A stretch of DNA of 64,000 nucleotides from Pseudovirgaria hyperparasitica (GCF_010093815.1 NW_022985561.1:996045-1060044); one strand, 5' to 3'; positions 31,978 to 43,662 are shown, counted from the stretch's first letter. Notes: a model not told the origin generated them from the sequence alone. Numbers and translations: made by a program.

Positions 31978-33183
31978 ATTATCACTACCCGATACGAATA
32001 CCGACTCTCCTACATCGCTCCAAAACCGTTTATGACCCCATTGTTATTACTATTAACGTTAGCTCTGGCGACAACTCACGACTCATCATTTAGATACGAA
32101 TTATAGACTGTTCTGGTTGCCTCAGGTACGTGGAGACATTCTCGACTGTAACATACGCTTTCATACCACTAGTGGAAGTCAACACTATGTATATACGCCA
32201 TTATCTTGTAGATATGCCATGCTGCACAACCCGCAATTATCGTACAGATGTATCGGGTGAAATATAGATTTCTGCTTCAAACTGTCGCGTTAAGAGTCTT
32301 TATCAAATTTGCTTGTCAGAATTACGAGCTTGTGCAAGATCTCGATCTGATTGCCAAGGCGTATCTTGAGCCCCGCCATGTTGCGCTAAGGACGGTGCAA
32401 TGGCATGGCGGGGAAAGACCAACATGAGCTGCGCAATGTAAGGAGACTTATCTCGTTACAATGAGACAGTAACGAGGACTGAGTATTACTTCCGGTGCTA
32501 CCAACCTTGTCATCGGCTGACAGAAGACAAGGATATTGGACAGTACTACGTGCCGTGCGCCGGTCTCATCAGGAAGTAGACTCTATTGGGATTCGCAACA
32601 GACCAGTACAGAATATATCAAGATGTCAGCAACCTCGTTTGATAGGATATTTTACCATGTGAACATGAGCAAGAGGATGGTGCATTCTCTTGAACGGTGA
32701 ACCATAACCGTTCCCCGCAATCGTCACACAATGCTCAACTCGTGATAGCCGGGGCTTCGGATCTACTAGACTGACCAATCATTGCACGTCCGAATCTGCC
32801 CGTCATCCTGCATCTCATGCTGCATGTTACTCGAGCGAAAACCTTCACACACCCCGGCGCCTTATAACATCAGCCTAGACCTACAAAATATCCTTGTGTC
32901 ACTGACATCTTGTGGGAACCTCCTAATCGCCAGCATCATCCCCACACAGCGACTTACCTACCACAACATCATACTGCGCATCCGGCACAATCATCGTCAC
33001 CGACACCTCACAGTTCGTCACAGCTTCACTATCTGGCCGAAGGTCTACCTTGCTGGTCCCGGGCCATAGTTCTGCCAGGAGAGAAAGAATCAAGTCGCGG
33101 TCCGACGAGGCTCAAGTAGGAACAAGACGATCTTCCTACCTCTGACAACATCATACCTTACGAATTTCCGAATCGTCGCTCCA
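31978..33183. other. Intergenic, 1.2 kb
   Basis: 3' region of RCF2 and upstream region of the small orphan gene. No gene, RNA or repeat is recognised. Confidence 0.55.
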
Positions 33184-33705
33184 ATGACGAGCAACAGGCC
33201 ATTCATGGCCAACTTCTTCGCCGCCTTCAGGGCACAATCAGTCATACAAAAGACGGCAACGTCCAGTACCAACGCTTCTGCAAATGTCTCAGCATCCACA
33301 TACACTCACGCAGCCTCACTACACACGTCATCGAACTCTCCCTCTCCAAACGCATCCTCAAACCCACGACCGATACATGGCAAGAATGGTAACCAAAGTT
33401 CGGGCGCCACAACCGCAGCCGTACAAGCGGCAGGTCAGTTCCGACCAACAAGAGAACACGGCCCTTCTCCATATTCACCAACATCAAATTCGCCAGCATC
33501 TACGGGTTTCCCACTCAAGAGCTCAGCAAACAAACCACGGCGAGGATCGGATAGCTCCTCTGAGGGTTTCCGGGAGACGATGGGGGCAGACAAATGGTAC
33601 ATAGGTGGACGAACGGCCAACGGAGAAGAGAAATTCTATCGTTTGGGGATGGTCAAGAAAAACAGGAGCATAGACCGGCTAAGCATTGACAGGCTGAGCA
33701 TATGA
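33184..33705 (+). CDS. Small Ser/Asn-rich fungal protein with C-terminal DRLSIDRLSI motif
   Basis: Single frame, 173 aa, ATG at 33184. The N-terminus (NFFAAFRAQSVIQKT) is amphipathic. Residues ~25-120 are low-complexity S/N/P/A. The C-terminus is ordered and looks constrained: GADKWYIGGRTANGEEKFYRLG, followed by MVKKNRSIDRLSIDRLSI, an internal duplication of SIDRL. I recall similar short ends in uncharacterised filamentous ascomycete proteins but cannot name a family. No signal peptide or membrane segment. Possible phosphorylation or docking motif in the tail is inference. Confidence 0.65.
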   Translation: MTSNRPFMANFFAAFRAQSVIQKTATSSTNASANVSASTYTHAASLHTSSNSPSPNASSNPRPIHGKNGNQSSGATTAAVQAAGQFRPTREHGPSPYSPTSNSPASTGFPLKSSANKPRRGSDSSSEGFRETMGADKWYIGGRTANGEEKFYRLGMVKKNRSIDRLSIDRLSI

Positions 33706-34841
33706 CATTTTTGGGATTAGACATGACACATCAAGGCGCTCAAAGGACCATAAGGACGAATGTATACGATTATATTACCTGCGCAGCCGCAGAGATTCGC
33801 ATGATTGATGACTTGAAGAAGTCATTCGCACTAAAGGGAACTCCCTTTGTATATGGAATGTGTCGAAATGGGTGTACACAGAAGGTCGCAGATCACAATG
33901 AACACTCGAAGCATCTATGCACATATCGCCCAACAAGTCTCATCCTCGTTGGAACCTACCATGGTGGGTTGATTCTGCCCCTCCACACACACGTGATTGT
34001 ACATATGTCGCGCATCGAGGCACATGAAACTCGCCTCGTCTCCAGGCACCACGAGACTTCATCCTTGCCAAGTTCCCTGCGAAATTCTCCGAGCCTGTCG
34101 GTCAGATGCCGAGCCTGAGTCAGCATGTTATGATACAAAGTTATCTTCCGACGTCGGCCCGGCGAGCTGAATCTCGGTGGAAGTATTCGCCGAAATCGGC
34201 ATCCTGGAACTATAACGTTCCCAAATTGTGGTTCCTGCTCTGCATCAATTTGATACTCGGTTAGATCGGCAAGCGATGCTATCGAAATTGGTGCAGCAGT
34301 CCATCGTTGGCAGCTTGTCATTCACCCCCTCAGGATACATGAACAATGGCCACGTCGTCAAGCATATCAGCCAATGTTCAACAACGTGGACGACGGAAAC
34401 AGCACATAACATTCATTGCTAAGACGGTCGTTCATGCACAGGAAGGGGGACCCGTATACGGCCAACTGATGTAGGACATGAGGGAGATCAACGGCAGTCA
34501 ACCTGAAATCCTTTTCTCATCCTTGTCTTAAATGTGGGTATGAGCACCTAAAGACAAAAATTGAACAGAATGCAGTATGCACTAATCACTGACTCATATT
34601 CACTGCTGTCCTGCCTTGACTTATATCTTGCTTCTCAAGCAGTCGGAAGGTGACTCCCGATTGTCGAGCGTATAACGTGAAGTCACTTTCGTTCGTTCCA
34701 TATTACGTCCCTTTTCAGTCACAGCTTGAATAGTGAAATTACCATTAGACTTTCAGATCATTTCAGTCAAGTCTGCGTTCTACAAGACTTCAGATTTCGC
34801 CAACCTTGAGACAGTCTTTTCCTTCAAAAGGGCATACCCCA
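33706..34841. other. Intergenic, 1.1 kb
   Basis: Upstream of the MFS transporter. A 121-codon minus-strand frame (33956-34321) has no recognisable protein features and is left out as a gene. Confidence 0.5.
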
Positions 34842-36682
34842 ATGGCACAACACATCATGGCCCCGCAAAGTAACAATCTGCATTCCATGGCCCAAGCCAC
34901 CCACGACTCGGCTCGTCCCGACCCTATCAAAGACCAAACCCGGAGACACACTTCACAACTGGACCCTGACCTTGAGCCCCTGGAGCACATCATCAGTCAT
35001 GTCAGCACGCATGATTTCGTCGTAGCTCACAATGCCTCGACTACTGGAGCATATGAAGACATTGAGAACGAAGACCCGATTTACGACCGACTTTCTCCGG
35101 GCCGGAAGACCGTAATCGTGGCCATCATGTCCTACTGTGCTTCGTTGGCGCCAATGTCATCGACGACGATCATGGCTGCGGTGCCAGAGGTTGCGACTAC
35201 ATATGGGACCGATGGAACTATCATCAATTTGTCGAATGCAGCGTACTTACTGGCGATGGGAGTAAGTCCACTGTTTTGGGGTCCTATTGCGCAGATCTAC
35301 GGTAGAAGATGGGTATGTTTCCCCCCTTTTTTACGGTATCTTGTCATCATGTCTCCTTGATCAATGATATAATCCTTGTACTGCCGCCATCATTTTCTCG
35401 CGTCTCGAGTAATGACGCAGACATCATGTATTATATCATCTTACTAATAGGCCACAGTCCTCCGTCATTGCCATCGTCCTCTTCTTCGCGTTCTCCGCTG
35501 GCTCCGCCGCCGCCCCTGATCTTGCCTCATTCTTTGTCTTCCGCATCCTCACCGCCTTTGAAGGCACATCACTTATCATTATTGGCACCGCCGTTATCGG
35601 CGACATCTACAAACCCACTGAGCGTGCCACATACGTCGGCTGGTTCCTCACCGGCACTCTCGTAGGTCCAACTCTCGGACCCCTTCTGGGCGGTGCCATT
35701 GTAACGTACAAGCCCTGGCGCGACATTTTCTGGTTGCAAGCAGGCCTCGCAGGATTAGCAGTTACACTGGTGTATTTCTGGCTACCGGAGACGGTGCATC
35801 ATAAGCGGAGCGCTGAGCTCAAGGGGCTCGGAAGGAAGGAATACACAGTGCGGCTACGCGAGTGGCTTAACCCCTTCCGAGTCGTCAAACTGTGGTGGTA
35901 TCCCAATCTGCTCTTCTGTTCCATCGCGACAGGCGCGTTGGTATGGAATATGTACTCGCTCCTCACCCCAATCCGATACGTTCTCAACCCCCGCTTTGGA
36001 CTCACTTCGCCACTGCAATCGGGCCTGTTCTATGTTGCTCCCGGATGCGGATACATGCTCGGCACGCTGTTCGGTGGGAAATACGCCGACCGGGTTGTGC
36101 ACAAATGGATTGCGAAGCGTGAACGTCGGGTGCCTGAAGATCGGTTGAAGAGTTCGTTCATCGCCATGGGCGTAGCGATACCGGCGTGTATGCTGGTGTA
36201 TGGCTGGAGCATCGAGAAGAAGAAAGGAGGAATCGCACTGCCGGTTGTGGTGATGTTCTTGCAGGGTGTCGCTCAGCTTATCTGTTTCCCTAGCATAAAT
36301 ACGTATTGCTTGGATGTGAACCGGAAGAGGTCCGCGGAAGTCATTGGTGAGTGTCTTGTCCCCTATATAAGGACAACACTGGAACTAACCACGTTTTTCA
36401 GCCGGGAACTATGCCGCGAGATACCTCTTCGGTGCAGTCGGAACGGCAGTCGTCCTCCCAGCAGTGCGCAAGATTGGCGTAGGTTGGTTCTCCACCATTT
36501 CCGCTATTTTTCTAGTCGTTGCGACGGTCGGTGTCTGGCTCACAGCATGCTACGGCGAGGATTGGCGCGTTGCAATCGAAACAGAAAAGATACCTGATGA
36601 GGAAAAGAGCACAGCAACAGCACAAGGAACGACTACTCTGGTCAACGCAGGTGAGAGTCTGCCTCGAGCAAGAGCCCATTAA
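34842..36682 (+). CDS. MFS transporter, 12-TM DHA1-like
   Basis: Probable drug:proton antiporter, 546 aa. Exons 34842-35312, 35458-36346 and 36402-36682. The first intron is 145 bases and its acceptor choice (CCACAG) is set by the frame of the membrane segments. The N-terminal ~85 residues are hydrophilic. The first helices carry MSSTTIMAAVPEVATTYG and the MFS loop GPIAQIYGRRW. GDIYKPTERATYVGWFLTGTLVGPTLGPLLGG is the motif C region that marks antiporters. PWRDIFWLQAG and FWLPETVHHKR follow, and a long central loop (~40 residues) precedes the second half. It resembles Qdr/Dtr1-type fungal exporters; substrate is unknown. Confidence 0.86.
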
Positions 36683-37357
36683 TTTGAGTTGCGTAGCGCG
36701 AATATAGCGATCTGTGTGATTTCTGCAGCATTCAAGGCGCTGCTAAATTGAAGGTACCAAAGTTTCTTTTGTTTGAACGAATTTGCATGACCCCTTTTTG
36801 GCGTTGATACCCCGTAGGTACGGATAATGGGTCCTGGGCTGCTTCGCCGGTAGGGTAGCGAACCTCTCACGACCTGATGGACTTTGAAGCAAGTGCATCT
36901 AATGATTTCTCATCGTATATATCTATCGTTATTAGCATAAGTAGACAATACAAATAGACAGTAAACTGGATCCAGACCGATCTTAGAACTCAGATTGCAG
37001 CTCCGGGAAGTGAGTGCTGCTTTGAGCTCATGCTCAACCTCACTATATCATGTCACATGTATCAAGAAGAGACCCAGAACTAGTCTTAGGAAGTACACGG
37101 GAACCAGGAAATATGGTCGAGAAATATGTATTTGGCAGTCTGCCAGTGATAAGTGTCCTGGCACACGGTGTTTTGGCCGATGACTAAGCCTCTTCGCCGC
37201 ATCAGCAAGGTTCCGAGTCCACTGCCTGGAGCTCCAACAGCTCCAGACAACCACCAAGGCTCCCGACTACACCTCTCTGCCTCCCACTTTGTCCAAATCT
37301 TCCCAGTTCCCTTGACTCACTTCTCCCATTAACTCGTCCCTCACACAAAGATTGAAG
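36683..37357. other. Intergenic, no gene seen
   Basis: 3' end of the MFS gene and promoter of the proteasome gene. Open frames here look random. Confidence 0.55.
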
Positions 37358-38379
37358 ATGGTACGTCGTATGCCTTGCACTCGCTCACGACAAGTGCCAT
37401 GCTAATCATCATAGTTCATCTCGCGAAGCGAATATGGTAAGCTACGGAGTAGACTTGGATGTAACATCAATGCTCACATCCTACCTCTCTAGATCGTGGG
37501 ATCAAGTAAGTCGAGCACAGGGTACGCATCGTTCGTGGGCTAACAGTCAACAGCACCTTCTCTCCCGAAGGCCGTCTCTTCCAAGTCGAATACTCCCTTG
37601 AAGCCATAAAGCTTGGATCCACCGCCATAGGTGTACGTTATACCCGGCTTGCTAATATACTTATGGTCTAGATGCTCATACGATCAGGTTGCTACTGGCG
37701 AAGGCGTAATACTCGGCGTTGAAAAACGCGTAACATCCACCCTCCTCGAAACCTCTTCAGTGGAGAAGATAGTCGAGATCGACCGTCACATCGGATGCGC
37801 CATGTCAGGACTACAAGCTGATGCGCGCAGCATGGTCGAACATGCACGCGTTGAATCTCAGAACCACGCCTTCCATTACGCGGAGCCATTGCGAGTTGAG
37901 AGTTGTACACAGGCGATATGTGATTTGGCTTTACGGTTTGGTGAGGGTGCGGATGGCGAGGAGAGCATTATGAGTAGACCATTCGGAGTGGCCCTGTTGA
38001 TTGCGGGGTTCGATGAAGATGGGCCGTCGCTGTGAGTCTTGAAAACCACCGACATGGCCGCGCCATGTCCGAAGAGTCGACACACTAACATCGGGCTGAA
38101 AGGTACCACGCTGAGCCTTCGGGCACATTCTATCGTTATGACGCCAAAGCTATTGGCTCCGGTAGTGAGGGTGCCCAAGCTGAGCTCCAGAACGAATTTC
38201 ACAAGTCCCTTACATTGTCGGAGGCCGAAATCCTGACACTCAAGACCCTGAAGCAGGTGATGGAGGAGAAGCTGGATTCGAAGAACGTGCAGCTGGCCAG
38301 CGTGACGAAGGACAAAGGATTCAGGATTTACACGGACGACGAGATGGCCGAGGTGGTGGGCAGGTTACCGACGAATTAG
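37358..38379 (+). CDS. PUP2: 20S proteasome subunit alpha-5
   Basis: Structural alpha-ring subunit of the core proteasome; alpha subunits lack the catalytic threonine. Six exons: 37358-37360 (ATG only), 37415-37436, 37493-37505, 37554-37632, 37688-38031 and 38103-38379; 245 aa. The joined start reads [20 protein letters not shown], which is the family's universal N-terminus, so the tiny exons are well supported. [18 protein letters not shown] is the alpha signature. Then [22 protein letters not shown] and [20 protein letters not shown] follow, with a C-terminal [17 protein letters not shown]. Five introns in ~1 kb is dense for this window. Confidence 0.96.
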
Positions 38380-38675
38380 ACGGCCAGGTAATGCGACGGT
38401 TGAATGTATCATAGACAGGTCATTACAGCAAGCATAGTAGCATTGGCCAAAGGAAAACATGACGCAGATTTACGAACAGCATCACGTATGCGTTATTGAA
38501 ACGACAAATGAAAGTTTCGCTACGCTCGATCATGTTATCTCACAAGCCAGCCAATCTATAAGCATTACCACCCGGATCTACAACCAACGGACTTTTTGGC
38601 CGGTAATGTACAGTTCGTCCATGGTGCTCTCCTCCCGACGCACTTCCCGTCTACTCCATAAGCTTCTCGAGCCAT

Positions 38676-39300
38676 TTAGAAAGGGTTGTCCTCAGGCGCA
38701 ATCTCCTTGGTGAAGAAAGAGCCAAGAATGGGAATCGGCTGCATAATATCCTTTGCTACGCGTGGGAGCTCGGCGAACATGAAGAGCGCGGCGAAGCCTG
38801 CTACACCACCGAAGCCGGCTGCGGTAATGCCACTGTGTACACTCCGTTAGCTTCATTTACAGTTGGAGGAGTCGGGGACATACAATCGCGCCGCGCGGCC
38901 GAAGCTGATGCCGTGGAATTGCTTCACAGCCTTGTATCTGTATCGCATGTCCGTTAGCCTTCATGCTCGCCCAGATGGATGTCATCTTCGGTCGTGCGTC
39001 AAACTGTTCTCTTCTGCGCTACATTCCGTCCTTGCGTCCTTCCTTCATGCCCACTCTTTCCCTGATATTCTGATTCTTCCTTCTTGCTCTCTGGGTTATA
39101 TCCAGTCGGAGGAGAGCACTCACTGTGGTCCATAGGGACTCTTGTACGCCGTGTACGGCTCGCGCACCGACCAGGGTTGCAGGCCGCCTTTGCCGGTGAA
39201 GCCGGTGCTAAGGCGGGCGGAGGATTCCTATAGCCATCGTAAGTATGTAATTGAGGATGTAGAGATAGCCGGGGAGGGATTAGCGTACGCTGACAGGCAT
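38676..39300 (-). CDS. QCR10: Cytochrome bc1 complex subunit 10
   Basis: Small supernumerary subunit of respiratory complex III with one membrane helix. Minus-strand exons: 39289-39300, 39124-39227, 38884-38937 and 38676-38832; 108 aa. The first exon encodes only MPVS. The middle reads GPQYKAVKQFHGISFGRAARF, matching the yeast Qcr10 region before the helix. The membrane segment is GITAAGFGGVAGFAALFMFAE. The end, PIPILGSFFTKEIAPEDNPF, parallels the family's PLLGP...PPED tail. The intron at 38938-39123 is 186 bases, long for this locus. It converges with PUP2 (296 bases between stops). Confidence 0.85.
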
Positions 39301-39555
39301 TGTGACGGTTGTGGGTGTGGATTGGGGAGAGGGAATTGGGCGTGCTTGGGTATGATGAGATTTGAAGAAAGATGGCGGATGCGGACTAGTGGCTGAGCGC
39401 GGCTTTCAGGAGGGGTGTGATTGGTTGGCGGATGCACTTACATCTCCATGGCTTCAAGAATACAACTTCACAATATCTTACACAGGTTCGAATTGACCAC
39501 TTGACCGGGCATCTGTTCTTCATTATTTGATCACCACTAGCTAGGTTAAGGATAT

Positions 39556-40668
39556 CTAAGCAGCTCTCATAGGGCATCCTTTCTCCTCCGCACCCGTCTT
39601 CTGCTCGACGATCTCCTTCGTAATCTTCATCAACTGCTCCATCAGCTCCATATCGTTCGCCTTATCGCTGCCCTTCTCCACGATTGCTGGCGGGCAGATA
39701 TACTGACCCGTGTTGGTTGTCGTAGTTGCAGCGAACATGGTGCTGACGCAACCCTCGAATTGCGTCTTCTTGAAGAGCGCCATGCCGTACTTCATCGCGT
39801 AGCCGCCGAGTGGGTATGCCTCGAGAATGTGCTCGGACGTCTGACGTGTCTCGACAATGCCCGGATGTATAGCGTTTACGAGCAGATTCGGGTGCGCAGA
39901 TGAAGCATGGCGAGCGAGATATTTCGCATACAGTAAGTTGGCAAGCTTGCTGCGTGCATATTGCGCATTTGGACCATAATCCTTATTGATCTCCTCGATC
40001 GAAGCGAATTGTGTCTCCTTTGGTGTACTCTCGTGAAGGTTGGACGAGATGCATACGACACGGACCGTGTTGCCTGCATCAGCAGTCTTCTCCAGAAGCG
40101 GTAGGAGATGGCTTGTGAGAACAACATGGCCAAAATGGTTTGTTGCAAGGTGCTGATCGATACCATTGGTGGGCGCTTCCTGGTAGCTCATGATACCTCT
40201 GGCTGCGCCGTTGATCAGGATGTCGAGTCTGTCTGTTTCTCCTGCTATCTGTTGTGCGATCTTGCCGGTTGCATTCCAGTCGGACAGGTCGCATGAGAGC
40301 CACCTAACTTTCTTCGCGGAAGCTTCGCCCATTTCTTCTCTGATGGCGTTGATGGCATCGTCGGCGATGTCTTTTGATAATGAGATGATGAACAGTTTGG
40401 AGACGTTCTTTGAGAGAAGAGTATGGGTGCAGCCGTAGCCAATGCCCTCAGAGCCGCCGGTGACCAGGGCGACTTTGCCGTCTAGCTGTGGTACCTCTTC
40501 CAGGCTGAATTTGCCAGATTGAGGTGCGAAAGACCCAGCGATTCCGCCGAGATTCTCTGCGAGTGTAGTTTTGATCGCATTCATCGTGAACGTTCTTGTC
40601 GAAAATCGTATGGGTGATCTTTGAATCGAAAAGATAGTATGGCGGTACGTTCGAATGAAGAGAGACAT
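39556..40668 (-). CDS. Short-chain dehydrogenase/reductase (WWOX/retinol-dehydrogenase-like)
   Basis: NAD(P)-dependent oxidoreductase, single exon, 370 aa, ATG at 40668. The Rossmann motif TGGSEGIGYG lies near residue 70, the NGAARG strand near 150, and the catalytic YARSKLANLLYAK (YxxxK) near 240 with the serine in VVCISSN. The N-terminal ~28 residues (MSLFIRTYRHTIFSIQRSPIRF...) are basic and amphipathic, fitting a mitochondrial presequence; an internal ATG at Met29 could give a cytosolic form. The C-terminal CPMRAA tail is unremarkable. Substrate cannot be assigned; fungal relatives act on various ketones and alcohols. Confidence 0.9.
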   Translation of the reverse strand: MSLFIRTYRHTIFSIQRSPIRFSTRTFTMNAIKTTLAENLGGIAGSFAPQSGKFSLEEVPQLDGKVALVTGGSEGIGYGCTHTLLSKNVSKLFIISLSKDIADDAINAIREEMGEASAKKVRWLSCDLSDWNATGKIAQQIAGETDRLDILINGAARGIMSYQEAPTNGIDQHLATNHFGHVVLTSHLLPLLEKTADAGNTVRVVCISSNLHESTPKETQFASIEEINKDYGPNAQYARSKLANLLYAKYLARHASSAHPNLLVNAIHPGIVETRQTSEHILEAYPLGGYAMKYGMALFKKTQFEGCVSTMFAATTTTNTGQYICPPAIVEKGSDKANDMELMEQLMKITKEIVEQKTGAEEKGCPMRAA

Positions 40669-41641
40669 TCAACAATTATGAAATTTAACACATGAACGTT
40701 ACTGCGTTGGGCAGCCACGAACTTTGTATATACCGCATTTTTACAGAGTCGTGATGTCAGTACACTCGATCATTGTCGGGAAATCTAGCAGTCGTGACAG
40801 CATTGGCATCATTATCGGCGTCATTGTCATCATCATTTCTACGGGGTACGTAGATTCCGCCCAGGTAACACGACAGAGCTTACTCCGCGCCGTATATGTT
40901 TTGTCGTGCAAAGTATGGGTCTGCGATGTCCGATTCGATCTGACATGTACCATGCCTGAATGGAGGTGATAATATCTGTCCCTGTGACGTAGACTGAGCT
41001 TTGACCTTATCCATCCTGAAACTGGACCCGCAATTGAGCTTGACTTTGCGGTTCTATATCCGGATGCATTATTCGCGCCTTTCCACATGAAGGCATTTGT
41101 TATACCTACAGCTTCACGATACATAAGTCAGGATTTGAGCAAAAAGATGTGCCATGGGAAGATGAATAAATGTTTGCTGTCTACCTTAATGTATTGTGCC
41201 AAGAATTCTTCATGACGCAAACACAGCTCTCCCGCACCCTGATCTAGCCAATCTTCGTCATTCTCACCACACCTCGAAAACTTCGAATGGACCTCGACGC
41301 ATGTTCTAAACAAAAAATTAGCGTCAATGGGAACGATGTCACTTCCTTCTGTCCCTCCTACGTCGGATCCACTCAGAGTCAGATTTGAGGACCAATTTGA
41401 CCCCAGTATAGCTAGCTAACGTTGGCACAGAAGTTAATGAGTAAGGCAGCACTGGTACCCACGTCCTGGTAGATTCAGTCCCATGTTCTTTGTAGGGGTA
41501 TCGTTGAACATATATACAGTTTCGCCATAAATGACCCACCCATAGACCCCACTGAAAGGGCTCGAGACACAATCCTCTCAGTCAAGAAGCATCAGGATCT
41601 CGTTCGGTACGAAGGCCACTCACAACACTTTCGCACAACGA
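40669..41641. other. Intergenic, includes unresolved 5' end of LOTUS-like gene
   Basis: Divergent spacer. The frame of the LOTUS-like gene stays open back to 41546 without an ATG, so at least one short first exon must lie in this stretch. ATGs near 41330-41340 (MGTMSLPSVPP...) are candidates, but no clean donor was found. Confidence 0.4.
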
Positions 41642-43342
41642 TTGACACCTCTCAGCGCTCAGTTGGCAGTTATAGTATCTCCGGAAAGGGATTCTCAGCC
41701 ACCCTCCACTGCTGCAAGCAGAGAAGCGGCCGATGAGAGGTTCTCGTCCTCCATTAACACCCCATACCAGGGCTCCGGCATTCCTATAGCCCTCCCTCCA
41801 GAGCCTATAGAGAACTTTGCAAAAGACATCGATCTGACGCTGGAACTTCTTAAAAGATATAACGATATCGCCGTACCTCATCTTCATGCTGTCTCAGGTT
41901 TTTGCGGCATACCTCTTAGCTCTATCGTACCTGCAAAGAGACGTGCATCACAGCCAAAAATAAGTACGAAGCCCTCAGCCTCAGCACTGCCGCGTCGCTC
42001 GAGCACAACAAACACAGTCGCTACTACTATCACAGACCCAAGGCACCCAGAGCCGTCTCGCAGACCATCGCTACCTCTTCCATCGCCGTATGGCACCAAC
42101 ACTATCTCGTCCCCTGTCGACAGGTCGCGAGATCCGCGCCGGGATCATCTCCATAGGTTCCCTAAATCTAAATCTCCAGGAGAAATCCGCTCAACTTTGG
42201 GACTCACACATAGCCCTATATCGAGCACCGGAATGCCCTCCCCACTAATCTCAGATGGAAGACGCGAAAAAGATACTCCACGGGCAGTGGAACTAGACGT
42301 AAGGGAAGACGATCCTTCCCACCTTAGCGTCACTTCTCCGCGACCTATTCCGCCGCTCATTTCGAACACGGCACAATCATCTGTGGAAAAGACCCAGGAT
42401 CCGCGCCGAAAGCGACAGGCACCGATATCCCCTCGAAATGTGGATTCTTCCATAGAAGGCGCACTGAACAGTGGCGGAGCACAATCAAGTATCATAAGGC
42501 CGAATTCCGAAGGGACTTCGCCCATGGGGAAACCACCTACCGAAATAACGCAAGATCCACGTCGCAGGCCTACCGTACAAACCGCACAGCAGCATCCGTA
42601 TGAGTCCTCGTCCGCAAACACCCCAACACAGCCCATAGGGTCACCAGCTACATATGTAGCGCCAAGTCCAACATTAGATCGAGAAGCTCATACTGGCTCT
42701 GCAGTGCCCCCGCGTGGCTCAGATGCATCGGCGACTTCGGTGCCACCAAAACCAGTACAAGTTCTTGCGGGCTCTCGAGGGGGGCCAAGCAATGCTCCAC
42801 AACAGACGACGCTGGATGCAGATGGAGATATTCAAATGGGTGGCACAGCGTACGACGTGGCTCGAGATCCTCGCCGTCGGCCCTCTGTACCAACTCCAAT
42901 CTCAGAATCAAACATTGTATCGGGTTCTAATAGTCGCGATAGGCAGCCACCACAGAATCCAGCTCCCGCTCCCCCGGCGGTATCCAGCATCTCCCACTCT
43001 CTCACTCCTCGTGACGTGCACCCAGAGTTAATCCAGCCCGCAGCTCCTTCCAAGGCAGCACTTCCTCGGGTGTCGCCAAACTCACCTAATCCACATTTTG
43101 ACGCTGCGACACTTTCCGCACTCAGGGCAGCCATCACAAACACTCCTCTTTACGAAGGCGACTATGTAAACCTGGCAAGAATAGGCGGTTATCTAAAGCA
43201 GAACTCGCCTGAGATTGACTTTCGGATCCTTGGGTACAACTCTTTATCAGACTTCATGGACGCTTCTGGAATCGTGGAGACGCGGGCTTTCTACAAGTCT
43301 GGCAAAACAGCGGTCAAAGGTGCACGTCTCCGAAAGACATAG
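41642..43342 (+). CDS. Disordered DPRR-repeat protein with C-terminal LOTUS/OST-HTH-like domain (5' end unresolved)
   Basis: Open frame of ~566 codons; there is no ATG before a deep internal one, so the true start is in an upstream exon. Near the N-terminus a short conserved-looking helix-rich block reads LTLELLKRYNDIAVPHLHAVSGFCGIPL. The middle ~400 residues are disordered (P/S/T-rich) and carry repeated arginine motifs: RSRDPRRDH, TQDPRRKRQ, TQDPRRRPT and ARDPRRRPS, with a related TDPRHPEPSRRPS. The last ~75 residues (LSALRAAITNTPLYEGDYVNLARIGGYLK...FRILGYNSLSDFMDASG) resemble the OST-HTH/LOTUS winged-helix domain, known to bind RNA or RNA-helicase partners. A nuclear or RNA-granule role is inference. 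I do not recognise a named fungal orthologue. Confidence 0.65.
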   Translation: MTPLSAQLAVIVSPERDSQPPSTAASREAADERFSSSINTPYQGSGIPIALPPEPIENFAKDIDLTLELLKRYNDIAVPHLHAVSGFCGIPLSSIVPAKRRASQPKISTKPSASALPRRSSTTNTVATTITDPRHPEPSRRPSLPLPSPYGTNTISSPVDRSRDPRRDHLHRFPKSKSPGEIRSTLGLTHSPISSTGMPSPLISDGRREKDTPRAVELDVREDDPSHLSVTSPRPIPPLISNTAQSSVEKTQDPRRKRQAPISPRNVDSSIEGALNSGGAQSSIIRPNSEGTSPMGKPPTEITQDPRRRPTVQTAQQHPYESSSANTPTQPIGSPATYVAPSPTLDREAHTGSAVPPRGSDASATSVPPKPVQVLAGSRGGPSNAPQQTTLDADGDIQMGGTAYDVARDPRRRPSVPTPISESNIVSGSNSRDRQPPQNPAPAPPAVSSISHSLTPRDVHPELIQPAAPSKAALPRVSPNSPNPHFDAATLSALRAAITNTPLYEGDYVNLARIGGYLKQNSPEIDFRILGYNSLSDFMDASGIVETRAFYKSGKTAVKGARLRKT

Positions 43343-43662
43343 AGCTTATTGGGTCATTACAGGTTGATGGTTATGGGAAGGGGAAGTGTAAATGTAATAG
43401 GGACGGTGGTCTGAAGTATAGGTCTATCGAACAATGACGTTCACGAGATTCGAGCGAATGTGGCATAGTTCAGCATGTGCAGAATCCAAATTTTACGGGG
43501 TATATCCTGTATAGAGCGATACAGGTCTTCAAAAGCAGTACATCGATCTATGCATATTCATTCACATGACTTCCCGTAGAGGTTCTTCAGCGAGTATGCA
43601 TGCACGCCAGACACCAGACGCCCTGCATGCTCGTCTCGATATACCAGACCGAGAATGTTGAC
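43343..43662. other. Converging 3' ends, no gene
   Basis: 320 bases between the stop codons of the LOTUS-like gene and GCP2. Nothing else is seen. Confidence 0.6.

Noticed and set aside
33956-34321. 121-codon minus-strand frame
   Set aside because: No recognisable motifs; basic composition typical of random frames.
34842-36682. Secondary-metabolite cluster around the MFS exporter
   Set aside because: Neighbours are a proteasome subunit and respiratory genes; no PKS, NRPS, terpene or tailoring core enzyme.
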